From positions 62,001-126,000 of the forward strand of contig NZ_CAUFUE010000007.1 of assembly GCF_959029255.1 (NCBI RefSeq): DNA of 64,000 bases, written 5' to 3'. The notes beneath the pieces were generated by a model. The model was not told where the DNA came from. It saw only the letters and a list, made by a program, of their open reading frames with translations, and did not search any database. Positions 54,008 through 62,304 of this stretch are shown piece by piece (within the stretch, counting starts at the first letter, position 1; the number at the start of each line of letters is the position of its first letter). This DNA is from an uncultured Bacteroides sp. GTDB taxonomy: Bacteria; Bacteroidota; Bacteroidia; Bacteroidales; Bacteroidaceae. Both the position numbers and the translations under genes were made by a program.

Positions 54008-54030
54008 TAACACTTTAAATAAATATAGCT

Positions 54031-55809
54031 ATGAGAAAAATCAGACTGTTACTTCCAATTCTACTACTAGCATGTATTTGCGCTTGCAACAACAAACCTT
54101 ACCCACAAAGTATCCGAGTTGCCGACTCATTAGTCTATAGCAATCCGGATAGCGCTATTACCTTGCTGGAGCAACTTAAAGGAAGTATGGCTTTTGAGCC
54201 CAAAGCCACACAAATGTACTATCGACTACTGACCATAAAAGCAAAAGATAAAGCATACATTACGCATACTTCGGACAGCCTCATCAAGACGGTTGTGGAA
54301 TATTACAAAGAGAAAAAAGACAAGGAACGATTACCGGAGGCCTACTATTATGCAGGACGAGTGTATCGCGATTTAGGGGATGCACCCCGGGCGCTTGATT
54401 ACTTTCAAAAAGCATTGGAAAGTTCAAATGAGTACACAGATTATAGACTTGTCAGTTTAATGCACAATCAAATGGGAATGATATTTCTATATCAGGATAT
54501 CTATGACAAAGCTCTGGATGCTTTCAATGGGGCTTATCATTATTCAACGATATCAAAAGATAGTGTATTTATGGTTTATAACCTACGCAATATAGGAAGA
54601 GCTTATACTGGACTAAATAATGTGGATAGTACTTTATCTTATTATAATAAAGCAGAACAAGTTGCCCAAAACACCCACAACTCATATTTAATAGGCATCA
54701 TTAATCAGGAAGTGGCCGACATATACACACAGTTAGGTGAATATGAGAAAGCAGACAACGCTATAAAAGTATCTCTGCACACATTGAAAAAATATCCCGC
54801 ACCTTATTATGCTACATTAGCGGATTTGTATTTTGAGACGGGAAAAATCGATTCTGCAAAATATTATTATACAAGACTACTTTCCATAGGCAACCACTAT
54901 CATAAGCAAGGCGGATATGAAGGACTAAGTAAAATAGCCCGTAAACAAGGGAAATATGCCGATGCGCTCCAGTATATAGACAAATACCTTACATATACAG
55001 ACAGTATACAAAAAACAATCCATACGGAAGCTATTCAGAAAGTGAACGCTCTATATAATTATCAATTGCAAGAGAAAGAAGTTAACAGATTAAAGGATAC
55101 CGCACAAGAACAGAGAGTATGGATAATTTCCCTTACCGCTGTTATAATTCTTATTTTAATGTCAATCCTTACCCTGAACTTCATTCGGCAGCAACGCAAA
55201 AAACAAAAAAAGATGCAGGCTGAGCGACAGGAGGAAAAATTACAAGAGATTGCTAAAGAGCAATATCTTAGCAGCCAAGAGTATATTGCCGAAAACATGA
55301 AACGCATTGAAGAACTCAAAGAAAAAATACAAAATACCGAAAGCAAAAAAAATGAATTGGAAAAGAATCTGGAAGAGAGCGAGAAAGACCTGCTTGAGCT
55401 AACCAATAAGCAAATAGAGGTCAAGCAAAAGGTTCAAACTCTATCAGAAGCCGCATTGAAAGATTCACAAATATATAAAGATTTTTATCATGTAGCCGGT
55501 ATGCCCAATTCAAAAGATATATCCGAGAAATCTAAAATCACTCAAAAGGATTGGGACGAATTAATCGCCGCTATTGATAAAACATACAATAACTTCACTT
55601 GGCGCCTCCAAAAGTTATATCCTAAAATTAGCGAACAAGAAATTCGTATATGTGTTCTGCTAAAGATTTCTATCAATCCTCAATATATCGCAAATTTGCT
55701 TTCACGCTCCCGCCAAGCGATTGATTCTTCTAGAAAGAAACTATATAGATCTACTCATAATCAGGATGGTACAGCTAAAATGTGGGATGATTTCATAAGG
55801 AATTTCTAA
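54031..55809 (+). CDS. Membrane-anchored TPR protein with C-terminal helix-turn-helix
   Basis: This 592-residue protein starts with a lipoprotein-like or uncleaved signal (LLPILLLACICAC, Cys15 or Cys19). It then has about eight TPR-type helix pairs (EAYYYAGRVYRDLGDAPRALDYFQKAL; VSLMHNQMGMIFLYQDIYDKALDAFN). One membrane helix lies at about 363-385 (IISLTAVIILILMSILTLNFI), a long charged coiled coil at about 388-475 and a C-terminal HTH at about 536-575 (ISEQEIRICVLLKISINPQYIANLLSRSRQAIDSSRKKLYR) of LuxR/sigma-4 type. The layout is a periplasmic TPR sensor, a membrane helix and a cytoplasmic DNA-binding domain. It is followed by a direct-repeat operator and an operon on the same strand, which it probably controls. 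Confidence 0.85.
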   Translation: MRKIRLLLPILLLACICACNNKPYPQSIRVADSLVYSNPDSAITLLEQLKGSMAFEPKATQMYYRLLTIKAKDKAYITHTSDSLIKTVVEYYKEKKDKERLPEAYYYAGRVYRDLGDAPRALDYFQKALESSNEYTDYRLVSLMHNQMGMIFLYQDIYDKALDAFNGAYHYSTISKDSVFMVYNLRNIGRAYTGLNNVDSTLSYYNKAEQVAQNTHNSYLIGIINQEVADIYTQLGEYEKADNAIKVSLHTLKKYPAPYYATLADLYFETGKIDSAKYYYTRLLSIGNHYHKQGGYEGLSKIARKQGKYADALQYIDKYLTYTDSIQKTIHTEAIQKVNALYNYQLQEKEVNRLKDTAQEQRVWIISLTAVIILILMSILTLNFIRQQRKKQKKMQAERQEEKLQEIAKEQYLSSQEYIAENMKRIEELKEKIQNTESKKNELEKNLEESEKDLLELTNKQIEVKQKVQTLSEAALKDSQIYKDFYHVAGMPNSKDISEKSKITQKDWDELIAAIDKTYNNFTWRLQKLYPKISEQEIRICVLLKISINPQYIANLLSRSRQAIDSSRKKLYRSTHNQDGTAKMWDDFIRNF

Positions 55810-55815
55810 TAGATT

Positions 55816-55863
55816 TCGTCTTTTTATCGTATAGCAAGGAATTAAAATCGTCTTTTTATCGTA
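55816..55863 (+). promoter_or_regulatory. 16-bp perfect direct repeat, probable operator
   Basis: TCGTCTTTTTATCGTA occurs at 55816-55831 and identically at 55848-55863, 32 bp apart. Each copy contains two TCGT boxes 11 bp apart, so TCGT occurs at 55816, 55827, 55848 and 55859 (steps 11, 21, 11), all on one face of the helix. It lies upstream of the -7 element at 55896-55903. Confidence 0.8.
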
Positions 55864-55895
55864 CTTAATTGCTTTCATATAATACTATAATAGCA

Positions 55896-55903
55896 TACTT
55901 TTG
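55896..55903 (+). promoter_or_regulatory. Promoter -7 element of the DUF3244-peptide-GLPGLI operon
   Basis: TACTTTTG 24 bp before the first ATG at 55927. The nearest TTG (55869-55871) is 24 bp upstream of it, longer than optimal, which suits an activator-dependent promoter. Confidence 0.65.
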
Positions 55904-55926
55904 ACGGCATAGAAATCAAATTAAGT

Positions 55927-56289
55927 ATGACTATGAAACGGCTTATATTACTACTATTTACCGGAATGATGCTCCTTTCCGTTTTCGCGGAAGAGAGAAA
56001 AATCGAATTGCATGAGAAAGCACACAATGTAGAGTTGCGTTCCCTCACATTTATACCAACCGTTACCCATGATGATAACATCCTCTACATTTATTCGACT
56101 ATTCCTTTAGAAAATCTACAAGTGGTTGTAACAGACTTATCTACAGGAGAGATGTTTCATTTTGATAATATTACTACGTCTTATGGTCAACCATATATAC
56201 TACTTTTAAATGAAAAAAACGGTAACTATAAAATAGAATTGAATATAGGACAAACATGCTATTGCGGTTATTTCGAAATAATACAATAA
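55927..56289 (+). CDS. DUF3244 family small secreted protein
   Basis: This 120-residue protein has a signal peptide (KRLILLLFTGMMLLSVFAEE); translation may start at M1 or at M3 (55933). The mature part of about 95 residues is all-beta in appearance (NILYIYSTIPLENLQVVVTDLSTGEM; NGNYKIELNIGQTCYCGYFEI) and matches the DUF3244 pattern, an Ig-like fold common in Bacteroides. Two cysteines sit in TCYCG near the end. Function is unknown. It is the first gene after the direct-repeat operator and is followed by a hairpin and a tiny secreted peptide. Confidence 0.78.
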   Translation: MTMKRLILLLFTGMMLLSVFAEERKIELHEKAHNVELRSLTFIPTVTHDDNILYIYSTIPLENLQVVVTDLSTGEMFHFDNITTSYGQPYILLLNEKNGNYKIELNIGQTCYCGYFEIIQ

Positions 56290-56291
56290 AA

Positions 56292-56314
56292 TGTGATTAA
56301 ATGTTTTAGTCACA
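56292..56314 (+). terminator. Hairpin between the DUF3244 and peptide genes
   Basis: TGTGATTAAA (56292-56301) pairs with TTTAGTCACA (56305-56314) around a 3-nt loop, with one G-U pair. TAATTTTAAA follows. It starts 3 bp after the DUF3244 stop and may partly terminate or stabilise the upstream mRNA. Confidence 0.55.
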
Positions 56315-56333
56315 TAATTTTAAAGCTAAGTAT

Positions 56334-56507
56334 ATGAAAAAATTATTTTTAATCGGTTTATTTGCATTACTTTGTGCAAGTACCTTTGCTGCCGTAGCCC
56401 AAAGCTATCAGTATTTTGTTGCATGTGGTCGTGTTTATGCTATTGATTCAAGAGCATCAGCAGGAGAAGTTCTTTATTGGATGGATCGAATTGAAGCTAA
56501 TTGTTAA
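56334..56507 (+). CDS. 57-residue secreted peptide, two cysteines in the mature part
   Basis: A short gene from ATG 56334 to TAA 56507. It begins MKKLFLIGLFALLCASTFAAVAQ, a clear signal peptide with likely cleavage around residue 20-23. The mature part of about 34-37 residues runs from SYQYFVACGRVYAIDSR to the C-terminal Cys57, with Cys31 and Cys57 able to form a disulfide. I do not recognise a named family, although the style resembles small NVEALA-like secreted peptides of Bacteroides. It lies between two hairpins, downstream of a DUF3244 gene and upstream of GLPGLI and TonB-receptor genes. It may be a secreted signal, toxin or structural peptide. Confidence 0.7.
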   Translation: MKKLFLIGLFALLCASTFAAVAQSYQYFVACGRVYAIDSRASAGEVLYWMDRIEANC

Positions 56508-56518
56508 ACCTCTCTTTA

Positions 56519-56548
56519 ATCAGTCCGGCAAATATTTGTCGGACTGAT
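56519..56548 (+). terminator. Strong hairpin after the peptide gene
   Basis: ATCAGTCCGGCAAAT (56519-56533) is complementary to ATTTGTCGGACTGAT (56534-56548) with one G-U pair, 15 bp in all. A modest T-tract (56550-56553) follows. It probably acts as a partial terminator or attenuator, letting the peptide mRNA exceed the downstream genes. Confidence 0.75.
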
Positions 56549-56567
56549 ATTTTAAATTAAGAAAAAC

Positions 56568-57383
56568 ATGAAACAGTTCATAATTTTATACATAGTAATA
56601 TTATTGATTCCTATATATCTGTTTGCACAGGACAAACCATTTATGGAATGTCATTATGCAGAATCCTACAAAGACAATCTCCTGGAAAAAGAAAAGATAC
56701 GTCAGGACGAAATGATACTTCGAATCAGTAAGAGTTCATCTGAATTTTTCAGTCTTTGGAGAAGAAGCAGGCAACAATTGCAAGACAGCATGTTGGCAAA
56801 AGGGGCATCGCTGGGCGATATAATAAATGCAAGGGATAAAATAAAGTATCCTATCAGCATGCAATTCTATACCATTTATAAGAATTATCCGCAAAAGGGA
56901 ATACTGACGCATACGGACAAGCTATTTGAACATTTTTATCTCTACTCAGAGAAAATGCAATGCCCGGAATGGAAAATAGAAAATGAGAAAAGAACTTTAG
57001 CTGGATATAGCTGCCAGAAAGCAGTAGCGACTTTTCTGGGAAGAAAATGGATAGCATGGTTTACTCCTGACATACCCGTACAAGAGGGTCCTTGGAAATT
57101 ATGGGGATTACCCGGATTGATAATACAAGCGGAAGATGCGGATAAAGACTATTCATTTACATGTATCGAAATAAAAAAAATAGACGGAACACCCATAAAC
57201 ATCCCTAAAAAGAACTATATAAAATGTGATAAAGCAAAATATATCAAGGAGTTGACCGAATCAGAAGAAAATAAAGAAGCTTTTGTGAGAAAACAAGGAG
57301 GATTCGTACCTATTCCCGTTGGAGAAAATGGGAAATCCGGTTCTGCTTTCCCAAAAACAAAATTCAACTATCTGGAAAGATAA
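56568..57383 (+). CDS. GLPGLI family protein
   Basis: This 271-residue secreted protein has a signal peptide (FIILYIVILLIPIYLFAQ) and the family's name motif WKLWGLPGLIIQAED at about 177-191. CQKAVATFLGRKWIAWFTPDIPV precedes it, which is also typical. The family (TIGR01200) is widespread in Bacteroidota and commonly lies beside TonB-receptor-like barrels, as here. The biochemical role is not established to my knowledge. The next gene starts 11 bp after its stop, so the two are co-transcribed. Confidence 0.92.
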   Translation: MKQFIILYIVILLIPIYLFAQDKPFMECHYAESYKDNLLEKEKIRQDEMILRISKSSSEFFSLWRRSRQQLQDSMLAKGASLGDIINARDKIKYPISMQFYTIYKNYPQKGILTHTDKLFEHFYLYSEKMQCPEWKIENEKRTLAGYSCQKAVATFLGRKWIAWFTPDIPVQEGPWKLWGLPGLIIQAEDADKDYSFTCIEIKKIDGTPINIPKKNYIKCDKAKYIKELTESEENKEAFVRKQGGFVPIPVGENGKSGSAFPKTKFNYLER

Positions 57384-57394
57384 AAAACAACTGT

Positions 57395-60034
57395 ATGAGG
57401 AGAATCGGATTATTTTTTTTATGTATAGTGAGCGTTATGCAACTGTATGCACAAAGCAAGTACACCGGGATTGTTGTTGAACAGAAAAACAACAATCCGC
57501 TTGAAACTGTATCCGTCTCTTTACTTTCAGCAGATAGCAGTATCATTAACTATACTTATACAAATGCAAAAGGTGTTTTTGAGATTGAAACGGTAAGGTC
57601 TCCCCGCTTCCTGTCTTTCTCGTCAATGGGTTACAGACGAATGTTTTTACCAATATCTTCTTTCAGGAATGGAATGACAGTAACATTGGAAGAAGCCCCC
57701 ATACAGATAAGGGAAGTAAAGGTAACCAGTCAACGCATCAGGCAAGTAAAAGACACGCTGACCTATACCGTTAGCGGATTTAGAATGCCGCAAGACAGAA
57801 GCATAGAAGATGTGCTGAAGAAGATTCCGGGGATTGAGGTAGAAGCAAACGGAACAATCAAGTTCCAAGATAAAGCTATCAGTAATTTCTATATTGAAGG
57901 CATGAATCTTTTGGAAGGGAAATATACCTTAGCCAGCAAAAACATTCCTGCCAACATGGTGAAAGAAGTACAGGTGTTGCAATCCCACCAGCCAATAGCC
58001 GCACTACGCGGAAAGTCGTTCAGTGACAATGCCGCTTTGAACCTGACCCTGTCCAATGGCGCGAAGAACCGTATCGTCAAATTGTTTGACCTCGGTGCAG
58101 GAGCAGGACATCACCCGGATTTTCTATGGGACAATCGCTTACTTGGAATGATATTCGGGAAGGACATGCAAAACCTGACCATGTACAAAAACAATAATAC
58201 CGGAAAGGATATAGCAGCAGAAATTGTTCCGCTCACGTATAACCGGTTAATCAGCCAAACGACCAATGACAATGAAGAAAACTTCTTTTCTTCTTCCGCT
58301 TCGCAAGCCGGTGGCGTAGATCCCGAACGGTATCTTTTCAACAATGCTCACTTGATTGCCGTCAACCATCTGTATAAACCTAATAAGAAAACCGACTTAC
58401 GGTTGCAACTAAGTGCCCTGCATGATGAAACAACTGCAAACCATCAGTCCTCGACCACTTATTTCTACCCTTCTCAAACCATCATCATTGACGAACAAGA
58501 AGAATATGCCGGACAAGAGAATAGGGGTGAAGGGGAATTGACATACCAGCTCAATGACAGTTCCGTCTTCATTAAAAACACTCTAAAAGGTACAATCGGC
58601 TTATACAAAAGCAGCCTCGACTTAATTGTAAACAATGAAAAAAGCAGGGAGCGGATACATCCACAGAGAAAATACCTGCAAAACAGGTTTGAGTTGATAA
58701 AAAACTTCGGAAACCGCACTCTTTCAGTCTACACGGATAATGCCTACACGGAATTACCCCAATACATGACCGTTTCGCCGGGGCTCTATGAAAACATATT
58801 AAATGAAGGACAGGTCTATGAGAGTTTCAGACAAAACGCGAAATTAAGGGCTTTCCAGTCGGATACCTACAGCTATTTCCAACATAAGCTTAGCGGTATT
58901 TATCTTAAATACAAAACGGGGGTTACATTTTCCAACCGAACCATTACATCTGACCTCCAGATAGACAATGCATCTGCTGACAATTCCAAATTCAGCAATG
59001 ATGTACGCCTGACAATGACTAAACTTTATTTAGAACCGAGTTTCAACTTTCAGAATTATTACTGGAAAATCCAATTAGGCATACCGCTCGCATATCATCA
59101 TTCCACGCTGAACTATAAAATTCCACAGAATGAACAGCTTCGTAAGAGCCGTTTTATGCCTACACCGAAGTTGAACATTGCCTATGAAATAAATTCCTAT
59201 TGGACTGTCAACGCTTCTTCCCTATACTCATATTCCGAACCGGACATCTACAACCTTTATGCCAACTATCTGTTTTCCTCCTATCGGTCGGCATCAGCAT
59301 TCGAACCCCAACTTACTTATAATACAAGCTGGGTCAATTCATTGAGATTACGTTTCAACAATCCGTTGACGGGACTCTTCATCAGCATAAGTGGATTTTA
59401 TACATTGAATTGGCAGGATATAATATACGGGTATGAGAATAGCGATATGATTTTATCGCTATGCAAAACTTACCATCATCCTTATACAAGCTACGTTTCC
59501 GGTGCCAGAAGCCGGATATCAAAAACATTTGCATGGAGCAAATTATTTATGGCGGTGAATGCCAATTATTCCCAAAGAGGAAATAAGATACTTCTTGAAA
59601 ATCAACTTACTTCTTCTACTACCCAAAACGTCATCCTAGGCTTTGAATATTCCTTGCAACCCTGGCGCTATATAAATGTAGAGGGTAGCAGTTCGGCTTC
59701 TTACATGAAAAGTTTATTAAAATACGAAGGTGGTACCCCGGTAGAGGCATGGCATTTCAAGCATAAATTGGACATTAATCTTATCTTTTCCTCACAATGG
59801 AGAGCAAAGCTTGGCAATTCTCTTTCGCATGACAATAAAAACAAACAAGCCACTTATTTCGCTGATGCCTCCCTGACTTTTTCACATCGATTGTTTGACA
59901 TAGAGGCCAGTGTGCACAATCTGTTTAACCATTCGCACCTTGACAATATATATATTGACAACCTAACCGAACAATATACAAGCCATACTTTACGCCCACG
60001 AGAATTCATGATAAAAGTGATGTTCTCTTTCTAA
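57395..60034 (+). CDS. TonB-receptor-like outer-membrane barrel with carboxypeptidase-regulatory domain
   Basis: This 879-residue protein has a signal peptide to about YAQ. A CarboxypepD_reg-like domain (YTGIVVEQKNNNPLETVSVSL, about 22-100) and a plug (DRSIEDVLKKIPGIEVEANGTIKFQDKAISNFYIEGMNLL) follow. The large barrel that ends LRPREFMIKVMFSF belongs to the OMP_b-brl_3 type. The lack of SusC-specific features and of a SusD partner argues against glycan import. These barrels frequently pair with GLPGLI proteins. I infer export, assembly or uptake of a peptide or lipoprotein, possibly the 57-residue product encoded upstream; this is untested. Confidence 0.85.
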   Translation: MRRIGLFFLCIVSVMQLYAQSKYTGIVVEQKNNNPLETVSVSLLSADSSIINYTYTNAKGVFEIETVRSPRFLSFSSMGYRRMFLPISSFRNGMTVTLEEAPIQIREVKVTSQRIRQVKDTLTYTVSGFRMPQDRSIEDVLKKIPGIEVEANGTIKFQDKAISNFYIEGMNLLEGKYTLASKNIPANMVKEVQVLQSHQPIAALRGKSFSDNAALNLTLSNGAKNRIVKLFDLGAGAGHHPDFLWDNRLLGMIFGKDMQNLTMYKNNNTGKDIAAEIVPLTYNRLISQTTNDNEENFFSSSASQAGGVDPERYLFNNAHLIAVNHLYKPNKKTDLRLQLSALHDETTANHQSSTTYFYPSQTIIIDEQEEYAGQENRGEGELTYQLNDSSVFIKNTLKGTIGLYKSSLDLIVNNEKSRERIHPQRKYLQNRFELIKNFGNRTLSVYTDNAYTELPQYMTVSPGLYENILNEGQVYESFRQNAKLRAFQSDTYSYFQHKLSGIYLKYKTGVTFSNRTITSDLQIDNASADNSKFSNDVRLTMTKLYLEPSFNFQNYYWKIQLGIPLAYHHSTLNYKIPQNEQLRKSRFMPTPKLNIAYEINSYWTVNASSLYSYSEPDIYNLYANYLFSSYRSASAFEPQLTYNTSWVNSLRLRFNNPLTGLFISISGFYTLNWQDIIYGYENSDMILSLCKTYHHPYTSYVSGARSRISKTFAWSKLFMAVNANYSQRGNKILLENQLTSSTTQNVILGFEYSLQPWRYINVEGSSSASYMKSLLKYEGGTPVEAWHFKHKLDINLIFSSQWRAKLGNSLSHDNKNKQATYFADASLTFSHRLFDIEASVHNLFNHSHLDNIYIDNLTEQYTSHTLRPREFMIKVMFSF

Positions 60035-60199
60035 AATTTGTATCACACTTATTTTGAATTCTGCTTTCACTGAAAAGTAATACGTATATGATATGAAACT
60101 CAATAAATGATGAGTAACCTTCGCGTTGGAGCAGACCAATGTGAAGGCAATCTTCGTTTTTATGTCCATATATACTGTTCGTATTTAACAGAAAACCGT

Positions 60200-60207
60200 T
60201 ATCTTTG
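60200..60207 (+). promoter_or_regulatory. Promoter -7 element of metG
   Basis: TATCTTTG 45 bp before the chosen metG start at 60253. The 60035-60199 gap holds nothing else that I can assign. Confidence 0.65.
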
Positions 60208-60252
60208 CACATCCTAAAAGCGTTCATAACAAAAGAGATACATAATAACACA

Positions 60253-62295
60253 ATGGAAAAGAAATTCAAACGTACCACCGTGACATCGGCACTGCCGTAT
60301 GCAAACGGTCCTGTGCATATCGGACACCTGGCCGGGGTTTATGTTCCCGCAGATATCTATGTCCGCTACCTGAGACTGAAAAAGGAAGAGGTTGTATTCA
60401 TCGGAGGCTCTGATGAACACGGAGTACCTATCACTATACGCGCCAAGAAAGAGGGCATCACCCCGCAGGATGTGGTAGACCGTTATCATACGCTCATCAA
60501 GAAGTCTTTCGAGGATTTCGGTATTTCATTTGATGTGTATAGCCGTACGACTTCAAAGACCCATCACGACACGGCTTCCGATTTCTTCCGTAAGTTGTAC
60601 GACAAAGGTGAGTTCATTGAAAAAACCAGCATGCAGTATTATGACGAGGAAGCAAAAACGTTCCTTGCCGACCGATATATCACCGGCGAATGCCCTCATT
60701 GCCACGCAGAAGGCGCATACGGCGACCAATGTGAGAAATGTGGAACCAGCCTCAGCCCCACAGACCTGATTAACCCCAAGAGTGCCATCAGCGGAAGTGA
60801 ACCCGTGATGCGCGAAACGAAGCACTGGTATCTGCCGCTGGACAAGCACGAAGGATGGCTGCGCCAATGGATTCTGGAAGACCACAAGGAGTGGCGTCCC
60901 AATGTATACGGCCAGTGCAAAAGTTGGCTCGACATGGGTTTGCAACCGCGTGCCGTGAGCCGTGACCTTGACTGGGGTATTCCCGTGCCCGTAGAAGGTG
61001 CCGAAGGCAAAGTGCTTTATGTATGGTTTGATGCGCCTATCGGTTACATCAGCAATACGAAAGAGCTGCTACCCGATTCCTGGGAAAAATGGTGGAAAGA
61101 CCCTGAAACACGTCTTGTACACTTCATCGGAAAGGATAATATCGTGTTCCATTGCATCGTATTTCCTGCCATGCTGAAAGCTGAAGGGAGCTATATCCTG
61201 CCGGATAATGTACCGAGCAACGAATTCCTGAATCTGGAAGGGGATAAGATTTCCACTTCCCGCAACTGGGCTGTATGGTTGCACGAATATTTGCAGGACT
61301 TCCCCGGAAAGCAGGATGTATTGCGCTATGTGCTTACCGCCAACGCTCCGGAAACAAAGGACAATGACTTTACCTGGAAAGACTTCCAGGCACGCAATAA
61401 TAATGAACTGGTAGCTGTATATGGTAACTTCGTGAACCGTGCCTTGCAACTGACTAAGAAGTACTTCGACAGTGTGGTTCCCGCCGCAGGCGAACTGAAC
61501 GATTACGACAAGGAGACTCTCAAAGAGTTTGCCGACGTAAAAGCCGAAGTAGAGAAGTTGCTCGACGTATTCAAGTTCCGCGATGCCCAGAAAGAAGCCA
61601 TGAACCTGGCGCGTATAGGTAATAAATACCTTGCAGACACCGAGCCTTGGAAGCTTGCCAAGACAGATATGTCGCGTGTTGCCACCATCCTGAATATCTC
61701 TTTGCAGTTGGTAGCCAATCTTGCCATCGCCTTTGAACCGTTCTTGCCGTTCAGCAGCGAGAAACTGCGCAAGATGCTGAACATGGATAACTTCGACTGG
61801 GCAGAATTGGGTCATACCGATTTGCTTCCCGCCGGACACAAGCTGGCAGAACCGGAATTATTGTTCGAGAAGATTGAAGACGATGTTATCCAGGCACAGG
61901 TAGACAAGCTGCTCGCTACAAAGAAAGCCAATGAGGCAGCCGGTTACAAGGCAAATCCCATCAAGCCTACCATCTCTTTTGAGGAGTTCGAGAAACTGGA
62001 TATCCGTGTAGGTACCATATTGGAGTGTGAGGCTGTTCCTAAAATGAAGAAGCTGCTGAAATTCAAGATTGCCGACGGACTGGAAAACCGTACCATCGTA
62101 AGCGGTATTGCCCAACACTATCAGCCCGAGGAGTTGATAGGCAAACAAGTATTGTTCATCGCCAACCTGGCTCCCCGACAATTCAAGAACGGACTGGTGA
62201 GCGAGGGAATGATTCTTTCTGCCGAGAACTATGACGGCGCACTGGCTGTGACTTCATTGCTGAAAGAGGTGAAGCCGGGTAGCGAAGTGAAGTAA
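60253..62295 (+). CDS. metG: Methionyl-tRNA synthetase
   Basis: I use ATG 60253 (680 residues, MEKKFKRTTVTSALPYANG), downstream of the promoter. The extra 16 codons of the longer frame overlap the promoter. The class I signature HIGH appears in GPVHIGHLAG. The zinc knuckle is CPHCHAEGAYGDQCEKCG (about 146-163) and the KMSKS equivalent is GDKISTS. The C-terminal EMAP-like tRNA-binding domain (LDIRVGTILECEAVPKMKKLLKFKIADG; LAPRQFKNGLVSEGM) starts near 580. It charges tRNA-Met in the cytoplasm. The flippase gene starts 9 bp after its stop, suggesting co-transcription. Confidence 0.98.
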   Translation: MEKKFKRTTVTSALPYANGPVHIGHLAGVYVPADIYVRYLRLKKEEVVFIGGSDEHGVPITIRAKKEGITPQDVVDRYHTLIKKSFEDFGISFDVYSRTTSKTHHDTASDFFRKLYDKGEFIEKTSMQYYDEEAKTFLADRYITGECPHCHAEGAYGDQCEKCGTSLSPTDLINPKSAISGSEPVMRETKHWYLPLDKHEGWLRQWILEDHKEWRPNVYGQCKSWLDMGLQPRAVSRDLDWGIPVPVEGAEGKVLYVWFDAPIGYISNTKELLPDSWEKWWKDPETRLVHFIGKDNIVFHCIVFPAMLKAEGSYILPDNVPSNEFLNLEGDKISTSRNWAVWLHEYLQDFPGKQDVLRYVLTANAPETKDNDFTWKDFQARNNNELVAVYGNFVNRALQLTKKYFDSVVPAAGELNDYDKETLKEFADVKAEVEKLLDVFKFRDAQKEAMNLARIGNKYLADTEPWKLAKTDMSRVATILNISLQLVANLAIAFEPFLPFSSEKLRKMLNMDNFDWAELGHTDLLPAGHKLAEPELLFEKIEDDVIQAQVDKLLATKKANEAAGYKANPIKPTISFEEFEKLDIRVGTILECEAVPKMKKLLKFKIADGLENRTIVSGIAQHYQPEELIGKQVLFIANLAPRQFKNGLVSEGMILSAENYDGALAVTSLLKEVKPGSEVK

Positions 62296-62304
62296 ACGGC
62301 AATT

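Noticed and set aside
54031..55809. Classical hybrid two-component or anti-sigma system for the 54-60 kb cluster
   Set aside because: No histidine kinase, receiver, sigma factor or FecR-type gene is present. The predicted HTH is in the TPR protein itself.
56292..56314. CRP-like site TGTGA...TCACA
   Set aside because: The half-sites are 13 bp apart, not 6. The segment pairs over 10 bp as a hairpin directly after a stop codon, so an RNA structure is more likely.
57395..60034. SusC of a second PUL
   Set aside because: There is no SusD-like gene next to it. The barrel is of the GLPGLI-associated type and shorter than SusC.
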